64,000 nt of DNA from Notamacropus eugenii. Taxonomy: Eukaryota; Chordata; Mammalia; Diprotodontia; Macropodidae. Numbering within the stretch: position 1 is the stretch's first letter; each line of letters starts with the position of its first letter. The stretch covers positions 240,042,069 to 240,106,068 of the forward strand of contig NC_092874.1 of assembly GCF_028372415.1 (NCBI RefSeq), written 5' to 3'. A program made the translations under genes and the position numbers. A model generated the notes under the pieces. That model was not told the origin of the DNA, made no database searches, and saw only the letters and a program-made list of their open reading frames with translations. Positions 24,282 to 34,218 of the stretch are shown one piece after another.

Positions 24282-24754
24282 ACACGAGAAAATAGCTTTT
24301 AGATGGACCTACCAGCAAAGATTGTGTCTATCATCTGAGCACCATCTTAGCTAAGTTCAGAGAATCTCATCTCCAGTGAGACTACATGTACATACACACA
24401 TATATAATATATGTCACACATGTATGTGTATATACACATACATATGCACAAATGTATGTATATGTATTTGTGTGTATATGTACATATCAATCAAATGTCT
24501 TAGCCAAAAATTGTCACTGAAATGTAGAAAGGTTATAATTAGCTCCAGTAGAGGGAATACCACACTGTTGAGATCCCAAATCTTTGAAGTGCTGGTAAAT
24601 TTCAGTGGATAAGCTAGAGAGATGTGGGCTCAATAATAGTTGAGCTTAGAGGATTTGGAACACGTTGAATAGTTGGAGTGCTCATTAGTGACTTGACAAA
24701 GCTTCGACAGGGGTCTCTTGATTTATAAAGCTACCTTGTATCTACCCTGTAAAT

Positions 24755-25120
24755 CAGTCAGTCAGCAAATACTTATTAAGCACTTTTTATGTGCCTGGCA
24801 GTATACCAAGAGCTAAGGATAAGAAGAAATGGAAAAACAAGGTTGCACTCTCAAGGAGTTCACATTCTAATTGGGAGACAATATGTAAAAAGCTATGCAC
24901 CAACAAAATTTATACAGTGTAAATAGAAAGCTAGAGCAGTCCCATCCTTCTATTCTGCCATCTTGGCTCCATCTCCCGAAAGTGTTCTCAGGAGGAGGGC
25001 ACTAGCAGTCAGGTCAGAATGGAGGGGAGGGGGACCAAGAAAGGATAACTTCCCATCAAAAAGGTGGACCAGAAGGTGGGATTTCAGCTGAGTGTTGGAG
25101 AAAGCCTGGAAATCCAGGAC
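24755..25120 (+). mobile_element. Ancient interspersed repeat with a tiny L1-type 5' tip inside
   Basis: CTCAAGGAGTTCACATTCTA, GAGGAGGGCACTAGCAG and GGTGGGATTTCAGCTGAGTG are ordered pieces of the same family as 17,592-17,790. Between them (24,947-24,975), reversed GGAGCCAAGATGGCAGAATA recalls the extreme 5' end of L1/HAL1. Confidence 0.45.
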
Positions 25121-25129
25121 TCTGTATCT

Positions 25130-25275
25130 TGTATATGTCTCTACATATGTTGTTTCCTCCTAGAATGTAAGCTCCTTGAGGGCAGTGATTGTTTTTGTTA
25201 TTATTATTATTTGTGCCCTTATTAGCACTTAGTTTAGTGTCTGCCACACACCAAATGCTTAATAAGTATGGACTG
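25130..25275 (+). mobile_element. L2 3' end
   Basis: GTAAGCTCCTTGAGGGCAGT and AAATGCTTAATAAGTATGGA are the L2 3' terminus. Confidence 0.75.
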
Positions 25276-25372
25276 ATTGATCAATGCATTGGAATGCCTG
25301 AGAGATCTTTGCTAGTTTCTCTGCTAGTTTAACTCTTTTCTTGTTTTTTAGAATCCAGTGAACTTTATTCTT

Positions 25373-27175
25373 TTAAAAAATCTATTTATTCATTTTTAGT
25401 TTTCAACATTCAGTACCATAAGACTTTGAGTTTCAAACTTTCTCTCCCTTCCTTTCCTCCCCCCTCCCCAAGATGGCATGCAGTATGATATAGGCTCTAC
25501 TTATGCATTCATACTAGACATAATTTCATATTATTCATGATATAAAGAAGAATTAGAACTAACGGGAGGAACCATGAGAAAGAAGAAATAGAAAAAACAG
25601 CAAAAGAAAAGGAGAGCAAATAATATATTTCCATTTGCATTCAGACTCCAAAGATCTTTCTTTGGATGTGGACAGCATTTTCCATTGTGAGTCTTTTGGA
25701 ATTGTCTTTGATCCTTGCACTGCTGAGAAGAGCTAAGTCTATCAAAGTCAGTCATCACACAATATGGTTGTAACTGTGTACAATGCTCTCCTGGTTCTGC
25801 TTATTTCACCCAGCATCACCTCATATAAGTCTTTCCAGGTTTTTCTGAAATTCGCTTGCTCATCATTTCTTATAGCACAATAATGTTCCATGACATTCAC
25901 GTACCACATTTTGTTCAGCCATTCCCCAGTTGATGGGCATCCCCTCAATTTCCAGTTCTTGGCCATCACAAAAAGAGCTACTATAAATATTTTTGTACAT
26001 ATGGGTCCTTTTTCCATTTTTATGATCTCTTTGGGATATAGCTCTAGAAGTGGTATTGCTGGCTAAATGGGTATGCACAGTTTTACAGACCTTTGGACAT
26101 AGTTCCCAATTGCTCACTAGAATGGTTGGATTAGTTCACAAATTTTCCCACATCTTTTCTAGTATTTATCATTTTCTTTTTTTGTCATTTTAGCCAATAT
26201 GATAGGTATGATGTGATATCTCAGAGGTGTTTTGATTTGCATTTCTATAATCAATAGTGATTTGGAGCACTTTTTCATAAGACTATAGATAGCTTTAATT
26301 TCTTCATCTGAAAACTGCCTGTTCATATCCTTTGACCATTTATCACTTGGGGAATGACTTGTATTCTTATCAATTTGACTCAATTCTCTCTATATTTTAG
26401 AATAAGGCCTTTATCAGAGACACTGGTTGCAAAAATTTTTTCTTACTTTTCTGCTTTCCTTCTAATCTTGGTTGCATTGGCTTTGTTTGTGCAAAATTTT
26501 TTCAATTTAATGTAATAAAAATCATCCATTTTTCATTTCATATTATTCTCTATCTGTTGTTAGATCATAAATTCTTCCATTCTCCATAAATATGACAGGT
26601 AACCTATTCCTTACTCTCCCAGTTTGCTTATAGTATCAACCTTTATATTTAAATCATGTACCCATTTTGACTTTATTTTGGTATGTAGCATAAGATATTG
26701 GTCTATACCCAGTTTTTGCCATACTATTTTCCAATTTTCCCAGCAGTTTTTGTCAAATAGTGAGTTCTTATGCCAGAAGCTGGAGTCTTTAGTTTTATCA
26801 AAGAGTAGATTACTGTAATCATTGACTACTGTATCTTGTGAACCTAACCTATTTCACCGATCCACCATTCTATTTCTTAGGAGTACCAAGTGGTTTTGAG
26901 GATTGCTACTTTATAATACAATTTAAGATCTGGTATGGCTAAACTACCTTCCTTAGCATTTCTTTTCATTAATTCCCTTAATATTCTGGACCTTTTGTTC
27001 TTCCAGATGAATTTTGTTATTATTTTTTTCTAGCTCCATAAAATAGTTTTTTGGTAGGGATGGCACCAAATAAGTAAATTAATTTAGGTAGAGTTGTAAT
27101 TTTTATTATATGAGCTCAGCTTACCCACAGGCAACTGAAGTTCTTTCCAATTATTTAGATCTAACTTTGTTTTAC
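25373..27175 (-). mobile_element. 5'-truncated L1 (ORF2 part and 3' UTR)
   Basis: Reversed L1. It has a T-rich end, CTCCCCAAGATGGCATGCAG (3' UTR), GAGTCTTTTGGAATTGTCTT, CCCCAGTTGATGGGCATCCC and ATCACAAAAAGAGCTACTAT (ORF2 end), then reverse transcriptase thumb-region sequence to about 27,130. About 1.8 kb is present with no intact frame. An imperfect ACTTTA-type duplication near 25,362 and 27,170 may be the TSD. Confidence 0.8.
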
Positions 27176-27189
27176 TTTAACCTTTTTTT

Positions 27190-27434
27190 AAATTAGTGAT
27201 TTGGATAAAGGTGTAGATGGAATGTTTGCCAAATTTGTAGATAACATCACAGCATGTTGACATGAGAGAATCAGGATTCAAAGAGATCTTGGACTGGCTT
27301 GAACAAATAATCTAATCAGATGGTGGAATTTAGGAGATAAATATTAAGTTCTATAATTGGATTCAAAAATCAACTTTACAAATATATGAAGGGAGAAAAG
27401 GGGTATGTTGTTTTTGTTGTAAAAAAGATCTTAG
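27190..27434 (+). mobile_element. L3/CR1-clade LINE, 5' piece (split by 7SL pseudogene and HAL1)
   Basis: Degenerate translation recalls the CR1/L3 reverse transcriptase stretch after the catalytic FADD: FVDNI..., IRIQRDLGL, and the VLxLxxxN block (KYxVLxLDSKINFTN). The piece ends in GTAAAAAAGATCTTAG. The same element resumes at about 30,691. The match rests on remembered family sequence, so the clade is more secure than the family name. Confidence 0.6.
27421..27434. repeat. Target-site duplication, 5' copy (HAL1)
   Basis: AAAAAAGATCTTAG is repeated exactly at 30,388-30,401. The cut site (TGT/AAAAAA on the plus strand, TTTTTT/ACA below) fits L1 endonuclease preference for TTTT/A. Confidence 0.9.
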
Positions 27435-27969
27435 GGGCGGAGCCAAGATGGCGAAGTAGAAAGACGCACATACACATAGCTCCGAACCCACAAAACACAG
27501 AACGGCAGAGGGGACTAACCCAGGGCGAATTCTGCACCCAGAGACCACGGAATATTGGAGTGAGGGAGATTTCTGTTCCGGAGAGACCTGCAAACCTGTC
27601 GCGGGGGGTCCTTTGCGCCGTGGACTGGGCGCCAGGGCGAGAAGCAGAGAGCAACCCTACCGCGGCAGCGACAACGTGGGAAGAAGATCCGAGAGGGCTG
27701 CGAGACGGGATCTCCAGCAGCCACGCGGGTCCCCCCACCCACAGAGGGACCTGCAAACCTCTCGCAAAAGGTCCGTCACACTGCAGACGCGGAGCCCAGC
27801 CCGGACCTGTGGTGGCGGCCGGGGCTCTGAGAGGCACAGTCCTAAGAGGGCTCCAGAGGCGGGATCTTCAGCAGCGGCACGGGCCCCCCCACCAACAGGT
27901 GACTGACGGGGGTAGGTGAGAGAGTCTCTTTGGCAGGTTGAGAGGGGAGTGAGGTGCCCCCATGGCTCG

Positions 27970-28000
<31 letters not shown>

Positions 28001-28271
28001 GAAGTGGGGACTGAGAGGCGGCTGCCCAAGAGGGCGGGAGCCTGGATCCATTGTGGAAGGTCTGTGCATAAACCGCCTGAGGGAATTGAGCCAGAGAGGC
28101 GGCCCTGCCCCTGACCACCTGAACTTAATTTAACACTGAATAGCAGCCCTGCCCCCGCCAAAAGCCCTAAGGCGGGAAGCAGCATTTGAATCTCAGTCCT
28201 CCCAAACGCTGGCTGGGAGGACCAGGAGGCGAGGTGGGTGTGAGGAGAACATTCAGAGTTCAGGCCACTAG
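27435..28271 (+). promoter_or_regulatory. HAL1 5' UTR, probable internal promoter with YY1-like site
   Basis: GC- and CpG-rich leader unlike the AT-rich surroundings. CAAGATGGCG at 27,444-27,453, ten bases into the element, matches the YY1-binding core found near the start of human L1. The leader contains similar sub-blocks (a 'gacctgcaaacctctcgc'-type unit at about 27,586-27,602 and 27,749-27,766). The C29 run at 27,970-27,998 is the longest homopolymer here. Promoter activity is inferred from L1 5' UTRs. Confidence 0.55.
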
Positions 28272-29372
28272 GTGGAGAATATGCCAAGAAAAGGGAAAAG
28301 AAATAAAACTATTGAAGGGTACTTTATCGGAGAGAAAAAAACACTTCCTCCCCTCCTTTCTGATGGGGAGGAACAATGCTTGCCATCAGGCAAAGACACA
28401 GAAATCGAGGATTCTGTGTCCCAGCCCACCCAATGGGCTCGGGCCATGGAAGAGCTCAAGAGGAATTTTGAAAATCAAGTTAGAGAGGTGGAGGAAAGAC
28501 TGCAAAGGGAAATGAGAGGGATGAGGGAGAAGCATGAAAAACAGATCAGCTCCCTGCTAAAGGAGAACCAAAAAAATCTTGAAGAAATTGGCACCTTGAG
28601 AACTAGCCTAACTCAGCTGGCAAGGGAGGTGCAAGGGGCCAATGAGGAGAAGAATGCTTTCAAAAGCAGAAATAACCAAATGGAAAAGGAGATTCAAAAG
28701 CTCACTGAAGAAAATAGATCTTTCAAATCTAGAATGATACAGATGGACGCTTTGGACTTTTCGAGAAAGACAGATATCTCAGAACATACCGCGCAGATTC
28801 GAAAAATGGAAGATAAGGTGAAATATCTTATTGGAAAAACAACTGACCTGGAAAATAGAATCAGGAGAGACAATGTAAAAATTCTGGGACTACCTGAAAA
28901 CCATGATCAAAAGAAGAGCCTAGACATCATCTTCCATGAAATTATCAAGGAAAACTGCCCTGAGATTCTAGAACCAGAAGGCAAAATAAATATTCAAGGA
29001 ATCCGCAGAACACCGCATGAAAGAGATCCAAAAAGAGAAACTCCTAGGAGCATTGTGGCCAAATTCCAGAATTCCCAGGTGAAAGATAAAATATTGAAAG
29101 CAGCTAGAAAGAAACAATTCAAGTATTGTGGAAATACAATCAGGATAGTACAAGATCTGGCACCTTCTACATTGAGGGACAGAAGGGAATGGAATAGGAT
29201 ATTCCAGAAGTCAAAGGAACTAGGACTGAAGCCAAGAATCACCTACCCAGCAAAACTGAGTATAATACTTCAGGAGAAAAAATGGTCTTTCAATGAAATA
29301 GAAGACTTTCAAATTTTCCTGATGAAAAGACCAGAACTGGAAAGAAAATTTGACTTTCTAACACAAGAATGA
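28272..29372 (+). CDS. HAL1 ORF1 protein, L1 ORF1p-like RNA-binding protein (366 aa)
   Basis: Related to L1 ORF1p, the trimeric RNA chaperone that coats L1 RNA in cytoplasmic particles. Residues 1-56 are a basic and disordered N-terminus (MENMPRKGKRNK); the Met at residue 4 is an equally likely start. Residues ~57-195 are strongly charged with heptad character, as in the ORF1p coiled coil. Residues ~198-280 are the RRM: RRDNVKILGLPE (RNP2-like strand) and RSIVAKFQNSQVKDKILKAA (RNP1-like). Residues ~285-355 are the C-terminal domain with the family motifs STLRDRREWNRIF and PRITYPAKLS. The length is near that of human L1 ORF1p (338 aa). The frame is uninterrupted, unlike the decayed copy at 12.9-13.8 kb. 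Confidence 0.92.
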   Translation: MENMPRKGKRNKTIEGYFIGEKKTLPPLLSDGEEQCLPSGKDTEIEDSVSQPTQWARAMEELKRNFENQVREVEERLQREMRGMREKHEKQISSLLKENQKNLEEIGTLRTSLTQLAREVQGANEEKNAFKSRNNQMEKEIQKLTEENRSFKSRMIQMDALDFSRKTDISEHTAQIRKMEDKVKYLIGKTTDLENRIRRDNVKILGLPENHDQKKSLDIIFHEIIKENCPEILEPEGKINIQGIRRTPHERDPKRETPRSIVAKFQNSQVKDKILKAARKKQFKYCGNTIRIVQDLAPSTLRDRREWNRIFQKSKELGLKPRITYPAKLSIILQEKKWSFNEIEDFQIFLMKRPELERKFDFLTQE

Positions 29373-30387
29373 AGAGAACCATGAAAAGGCGAACAGCAAA
29401 GAGAAATCATAAGGGACTTACTAAAGTTGAACTGTTTACATTCCTACATGGAAAGACAATATTTATAACTCTTGAAACATTTCAGTATCTGGGCACTGGG
29501 TGGGAGGACACACACACACACACACGCACGCACACACGCACACATACATAGAGACAGAGTGCACAGAGTGAATTGAAGAGGATGGGATCACATACTAAAA
29601 AAAAAAAATTAAATCAAGCAGTGAGAGAGAAATATTGGGAGGAGAAAGGGAGAAGTTATATGGGGCAAATTATCTCTCATAAAAGAGGCAAGCAAAAGAC
29701 TTATTAGTGGTGGGATAAAAAGGGGAGGCAAGAGAAAAACATGAGGTCTACTCTCATCACAATCCACTAAAGGAAAGAATATAATGCACACTCATTTTGA
29801 TAGGAAAACCTATCTCATAATACAGGAGAGTGGGGGACAGGGGCACAAGCAGGATGGGGGGAAGGATAGAGGGGAGGGCAGGGGGAGGAGAATGCAATAA
29901 GAGGTCGACACTCATGGGGAGGGAAAGGACCATAAGAAAATAGAAGTAATGGGGGACAGGACAGGATGGAGGGAAATATAGTTAGTCCTATACAACACAA
30001 CTAGTATGGAAATCATTTGCAAAACTAAACAGATATGGCCTATATTGAACTGCCTGTCTTCCAAGGGGAAGGGGTAGAGAGGGAGGGAGCCAAAGAAGTT
30101 GGAACTCAAAGTGTTAGGACCAAATGTAATGTTATTACCACCAGGTAACAAGAAATACAGGTTAAGGGGTCAAGAAAGCTATCTGGCCCTACAGGACAAA
30201 AGAGAAGCCGGAGACAAGGGCAGGGAGGGAGGATAGAGGAGAGAGAAGATAGGTCACAGGGGCAATTAGAAAGCTTGGATCTGGGGGGGGGGGGGGGGGG
30301 AAAGGGGAGAAAATTTGTAACCCAAAAATGTGTGAAAATAAATGTTAAAAGTTTAATAAAAAAAAAATGAATATTAAAAAAAAAAAA

Positions 30388-30401
30388 AAAAAAGATCTTA
30401 G
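30388..30401. repeat. Target-site duplication, 3' copy (HAL1)
   Basis: Exact copy of 27,421-27,434. Its last base is also the first base of the 7SL pseudogene, so the insertion fell on the junction of two older elements. Confidence 0.9.
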
Positions 30402-30690
30402 CTGGATGCAGTGACACCTCACCCTGCTATTGGAGAGGCCAAGGCAGATGCATCTCTTGAGCTTGGGAGTCCTGAAGTGAAGTAGAACTAAAGTCAATTG
30501 AGTATTGGCAAGCCCAGCATCAATATAGCATTCCCTTAAGCACACCAGGTTGCCTAAGGAAGGGCAGCCTGGTCCTGGTTGGAAAGCAGATCAAAGTTCA
30601 GGTACCAATCAGTGATGGGATCAGACCTGTGAATGGCCACTGAACTTCCATCCTGAGCAAAGAGAAACTCAGAAAAAACAAACAGAAAGG
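30401..30690 (+). pseudogene. 7SL (signal recognition particle) RNA retropseudogene
   Basis: Aligns by eye along the whole 7SL RNA. The 5' Alu-domain start reads GCTGGATGCAGTGACACC, against GCCGGGCGCGGTGGCG in 7SL. Next come GAGGCCAAGGCAGA and CTTGAGC..GGGAGTCCTG. The S-domain is present as CAGCATCAATATAGC, ACCAGGTTGCCTAAGGA, GATCAGACCTGTGAATGGCC and CCATCCTGAGCAA. The presence of the S-domain shows it came from 7SL RNA itself rather than an Alu-type SINE. An A-rich tail (30,672-30,690) suggests L1-mediated retroposition. Many substitutions make function unlikely. It interrupts an L3/CR1 LINE. Confidence 0.88.
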
Positions 30691-30990
30691 ATGATACATG
30701 ATATTTGTGTCAAAATACTTAAAGGCTTGCTATATGATAGAAGGATTAATGTTGTTCTGCTTGGTCCCAGAGCACAGACCTAAGAGCTATGGGTAGAAAT
30801 CCCAAAGGCAGATTTCAGGTTTAATATAAGGGCAAAAAACATTTTGGTGGAGTTATCCAAAAGTAGAATGAGCTACTTCAGGTGGGATGGAGTTTCCCAT
30901 CACTAGAGATCTTTCAGCAAAGGCTGAATGGCCAGCTGTTAAGTACAGAGGTTATTCTTGTCCAACTACAAGTTGAAATTGTTTTCTGAG
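30691..30990 (+). mobile_element. L3/CR1-clade LINE, 3' piece
   Basis: Contains ordered L3 3'-end landmarks: TTCTGCTTGGTCCCAGAG, GGGTAGAAATCCCAAAGGCA, GATTTCAGGTTTAATATAAGG, TCCAAAAGTAGAATGAGCTA and CCATCACTAGAGATCTTTCA. Related 3' ends lie at 40,795-41,085 and 57,955-58,355. It is the continuation of the piece at 27,190-27,434. Confidence 0.65.
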
Positions 30991-31439
30991 TTTATTTTCA
31001 ATGCACATATTTTAGGATTCTGTAGTTCTGTATAACTAAAACAGTGCTTCTCTTTTCAAAAAATTCTAATCAGCAATATTAGGAAAAAAACCTCACTAGA
31101 TTCTTACAGAAAACAGGTGCCCTAAGCATCCTTGACAAATCCTTTAATGCTACAAGAAAATAGAGAAAACTCTTATTTCTTATATTGATGTGCATAGCAT
31201 AAGATTGATTATAATGAGATTCAAAACAATAAGTAATCAATGCTTTGTACATATGTCCTCATGGACAAGGATATTGTCTGGGGACTTTAGAGAAGGTTTC
31301 TATTACACAATCTTTTAGGAACAGCCTCTGTTAACCTTAAGGACCCTTTATGTGATGGCCAGGAAACCATGAAAAGATGCTAGAACATTAACTCTTCTTT
31401 TCAATCATGTATCGTGGTCACACAATGCTTCCCGTTAGG

Positions 31440-31735
31440 ATCATTGAATTATGGGTTTAGAAATAGAAGAGATTTTAAAAATCACCTAATCCTACCTTCT
31501 TTCTTTAGAGATGGAGACACTGAGGTTTATTGAAATGACTCATCCAAGGTCACACCTCCACCATAAAAACAGGGATTCTCAGCCTTTTTTATATCATGGA
31601 CCCCTTTGGCAGCTTGGTAAAGCCTAGGGACCCCTTCCCAGAATCATGTTTTAAATGCATAAAATACGTAGGATTACAAGGAAGTCAATTATATTGACTT
31701 TATTCATTATTAAAATATTTTTTAGAGCTCACAAA
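31440..31735. mobile_element. SINE scrap followed by hAT-like MITE
   Basis: 31,440-31,560 has GATGGAGACACTGAGG and CCAAGGTCACACC, a SINE body. 31,570-31,735 has GGATTCTCAGCC...ATCATGGACCCCTTTGGCAG, the 5' part of the hAT-like family at 57,481-57,676. 30,990-31,440 and 31,735-32,010 are unassigned. Confidence 0.5.
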
Positions 31736-32014
31736 CACCAACTTAATCATCCTTGATTTGCAAGTACCATACCCCATACTCACTCTTTGCTTCGAGTTTC
31801 AAAATTTCCAGAAGACTTGTTCTGATAAGTAAGACTTTTGAAGATAATTGTAACTTAGATGTAAAGATTTGTTATGGAAGATGAAAAGGTAGTGATATTC
31901 TCTGAAGAACTTGATGAGATTTTTCATAATTTGCAAGGGTGGTTATAGGAAAATAAAAATATGAGCATAGGAATATGTGGTTCAGGATTAAGGAACAATC
32001 AAAGTCAAATGAGA

Positions 32015-32345
32015 GGCACTTAGATGGTGTAGTGAATATAGTTCCAGCCCTGGAGTCAGGGCCGTCTTATCTTTCTAAGTTCAAATTTGGTCCAGACAAA
32101 CTGTGTGACCCTGGGGTTTTCTTGGCAAGGATATTGGACTAGCTTACTATTTTCTTCCCCAGATCATTTTACAGATGAGGAAACTGAGGCAAACAGGATT
32201 AAATGACTTGCCCAGTCAAGAAGAGCAGAGTTCAAATTCTGCCTTAGATATTTATCATCATTTAGACATCTATTGTGTGTGACCTTGAGCAAGTTTCTGA
32301 GTCTCATTTTTTTCATTTGTAAAACAGTGATGATAATAGCACATT
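32015..32345. mobile_element. Head-to-head chimeric SINE1, then MIR
   Basis: A forward SINE1 head (32,015 to about 32,114, through GTGTGACCCTGG) switches directly to reversed SINE1 sequence (GGGGTTTTCTTGGCAAGGAT, 32,114-32,215). A MIR-like body follows to 32,345. Confidence 0.6.
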
Positions 32346-33490
32346 ACCTTAGAGAAAAAAATATCTATATGCAAGAGTCTGGTTATGTTAGAATCCTTCT
32401 TAATTGATTCAGAAAACTGAGATGCGAAGCCTTCATTATTTTTTACTTATGTGATGTCTTGACTTTGTTTCTAGGGCACTGCCAACCTAGCTCTCTTAGG
32501 TACGGAGATGAAAATCTTTCAAGCTCACAGAGGAAGCATGGGTAAGAATGTTAATTCTATGATTGGTATTCCATAAGCCACCCACCCAGAATAGCCTTAA
32601 TTGCTTTATTTAAGATGGTGGAGTACAGAACTAAAGGTAAGCTAGGAAAGCATGCTGTGATCTCCTTTGAAAGTATTGCAGCTGGGGTAACCCTACTGCA
32701 ACATGGCGTTGTCCGATTCCTTACCAGAGAAGTAATTATTTGTCCTTCCACACTCCCTGTTAAACCTCCATGGAATGAAGACCTGCTAGAGAGCCATGTT
32801 TGTTTTTCACATAGTCTAGGTGCCCTGATGCCTTTATCGTGGATATACTTTTGTGAATCAAAGGTAAATAGGAAGCTCAGCTTAACTTAGTTAAATTCAA
32901 GGACTCAACAGAGCTGACAAATATTTTCCTGAATATTTTTTGGGAACTATTTCAACTCTTTCCAGTTATCTCTAGTATCAGTTGTTTACTTTGATACCTA
33001 CTGTTGCAGTTCAGGGTGGTCTCTAGTAAACATGAAAAATGATCCTTGGTGGTCCACTGGCAGCTCAGTCTTGAACAGAACAAATTGGACTTTGGACCAG
33101 ATGTTATTCTCCTGTGAATTTGTAATTGAATCACTGAAGCGTTTTGTTGGAATTCTTTGCTTGATGAAAAGATTATAGACTGAGTTCACTTGGAGGTGGA
33201 GGATCTTTTCACATGACTATCTCCTTATTAAATTTAGCAAATTCAACAAACATCTTTCAAGCACCTCCTAGGATTTCCTGATCCCTTTCCAGTCTAGGAG
33301 AATCTAAATTGGTGATCCAGTACACTTTCTGTAGGAGAAAGGCATTCTATAGGCAAATGGTTGCATGGGCTATTTAGTTAGTGAAATCTGACTGTTGTAT
33401 TTCATTGTTTGCTTCTTTCATTCAAAAGTTTATTCTTTGATTTCTCATAGCTCTCTAGTTCCACTTTTCCCTAGATAGTTGACTCAACCA
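32346..33490. other. Unassigned intergenic stretch
   Basis: No recognised repeat or gene. The 91-codon plus frame at 32,615-32,890 has no motif I know and no splice-supported neighbours. A T17 run at about 33,510 lies just beyond. Confidence 0.5.
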
Positions 33491-33639
33491 CCAGGGGAGT
33501 CATTCCCCTTTTTTTTTTTTTTTTGAATCAAAAAAGAATTTGAGACACAAAAAGAGATCTGTATATATAGGCTCATAGTAAAAATGTATGTACCCATTAA
33601 GCAAAGATGGAAGGATAGGCATTTATATTCTTGTTTATT

Positions 33640-34218
33640 ATATATATATATATGTATATATATATATAATATAATTTGTTATACATATTATATATAATTT
33701 ATGATAATATATTATTTTATTTTATAATATAGTCACATATATTGAGAATGTTCAGTTTTGGATTATGGATCACAGGGCCAGAGCTGGAAGGGACCTAAAA
33801 GGCCATTTAGTTGAACCTCATTTTACAGATGAAGAAACCAGGGCTCAAAAAGGTTAAATAACTAGCCCAGGGGTGGGGAACCTGTGACCTCAAGGCCATA
33901 TGTGATCCATAGGTCCTCAAGTACAGCACTTTGACTGAATCCAAACTTCTGTGAAATTATAAACCACTAAAGTGTCCTAGACAAGAAAACCCCAAATGGG
34001 TTCATAACGAGTTGGACAAGACTCAGTAGAGTAATTCTTCTGTTGATTCCACTCTACTTCTCTAGGACTCTAGGTTTTCAATGAGTCATAGGATCAATGA
34101 GAATGTAAAGTATATTGCAAAACTTAAAACACTCCACAAATATGAATCATCACCATCACCAACATCACCATCATCATCATCACTACCACCATCATCATCA
34201 TCATCATCATCATCATGT
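33640..34218 (+). repeat. (TA)n, SINE/hAT scraps and (ATC)n
   Basis: 33,640-33,725 TA-rich simple repeat. 33,775-33,870 SINE body (GAGCTGGAAGGGACC). 33,872-33,950 hAT MITE end (CAGGGGTGGGGAACCTGTGA). 33,965-34,030 SINE1 tail. 34,145-34,216 imperfect ATC/CAC array. Confidence 0.7.

Larger units (their letters stand above)
27435..30387 (+). mobile_element. Young full-length HAL1 (half-L1) retrotransposon
   Basis: A 2.95-kb L1-derived element with ORF1 only. It opens GGGCGGAGCCAAGATGGCG, close to L1 5' ends. A CpG-rich 5' UTR with a C29 run (27,970-27,998) leads to ORF1 (28,272-29,372), then about 1 kb of non-coding 3' sequence with a CA repeat (29,509-29,530), a long G-rich purine stretch, a G18 run (30,283-30,300), AATAAA signals near 30,337 and 30,355, and an A tail. 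Identical 14-bp TSDs AAAAAAGATCTTAG flank it (27,421-27,434 and 30,388-30,401). No ORF2 endonuclease or reverse transcriptase is present. HAL1 elements are known in mammals and are thought to be moved by L1 ORF2p in trans. The intact frame, perfect TSD and long homopolymers point to recent insertion. Confidence 0.9.

Noticed and set aside
27386-28118. Frames of 139-177 codons on both strands in the HAL1 leader
   Set aside because: CpG-rich untranslated leader lacking stops by composition; they do not resemble any protein and end at the C29 run or before ORF1.
29373-30300. Search for an ORF2 in the young HAL1
   Set aside because: No endonuclease or reverse transcriptase motif in any frame; the region is non-coding 3' UTR, so it is not an ordinary L1.
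30401-30690. Alu- or B1-like SINE
   Set aside because: The central S domain of 7SL is present, which those SINEs lack.
32615-32890. 91-codon frame beginning MVEYRTKGKLG
   Set aside because: Considered as an exon or old element fragment, but no motif or homologue is recognisable and the flanks give no support.
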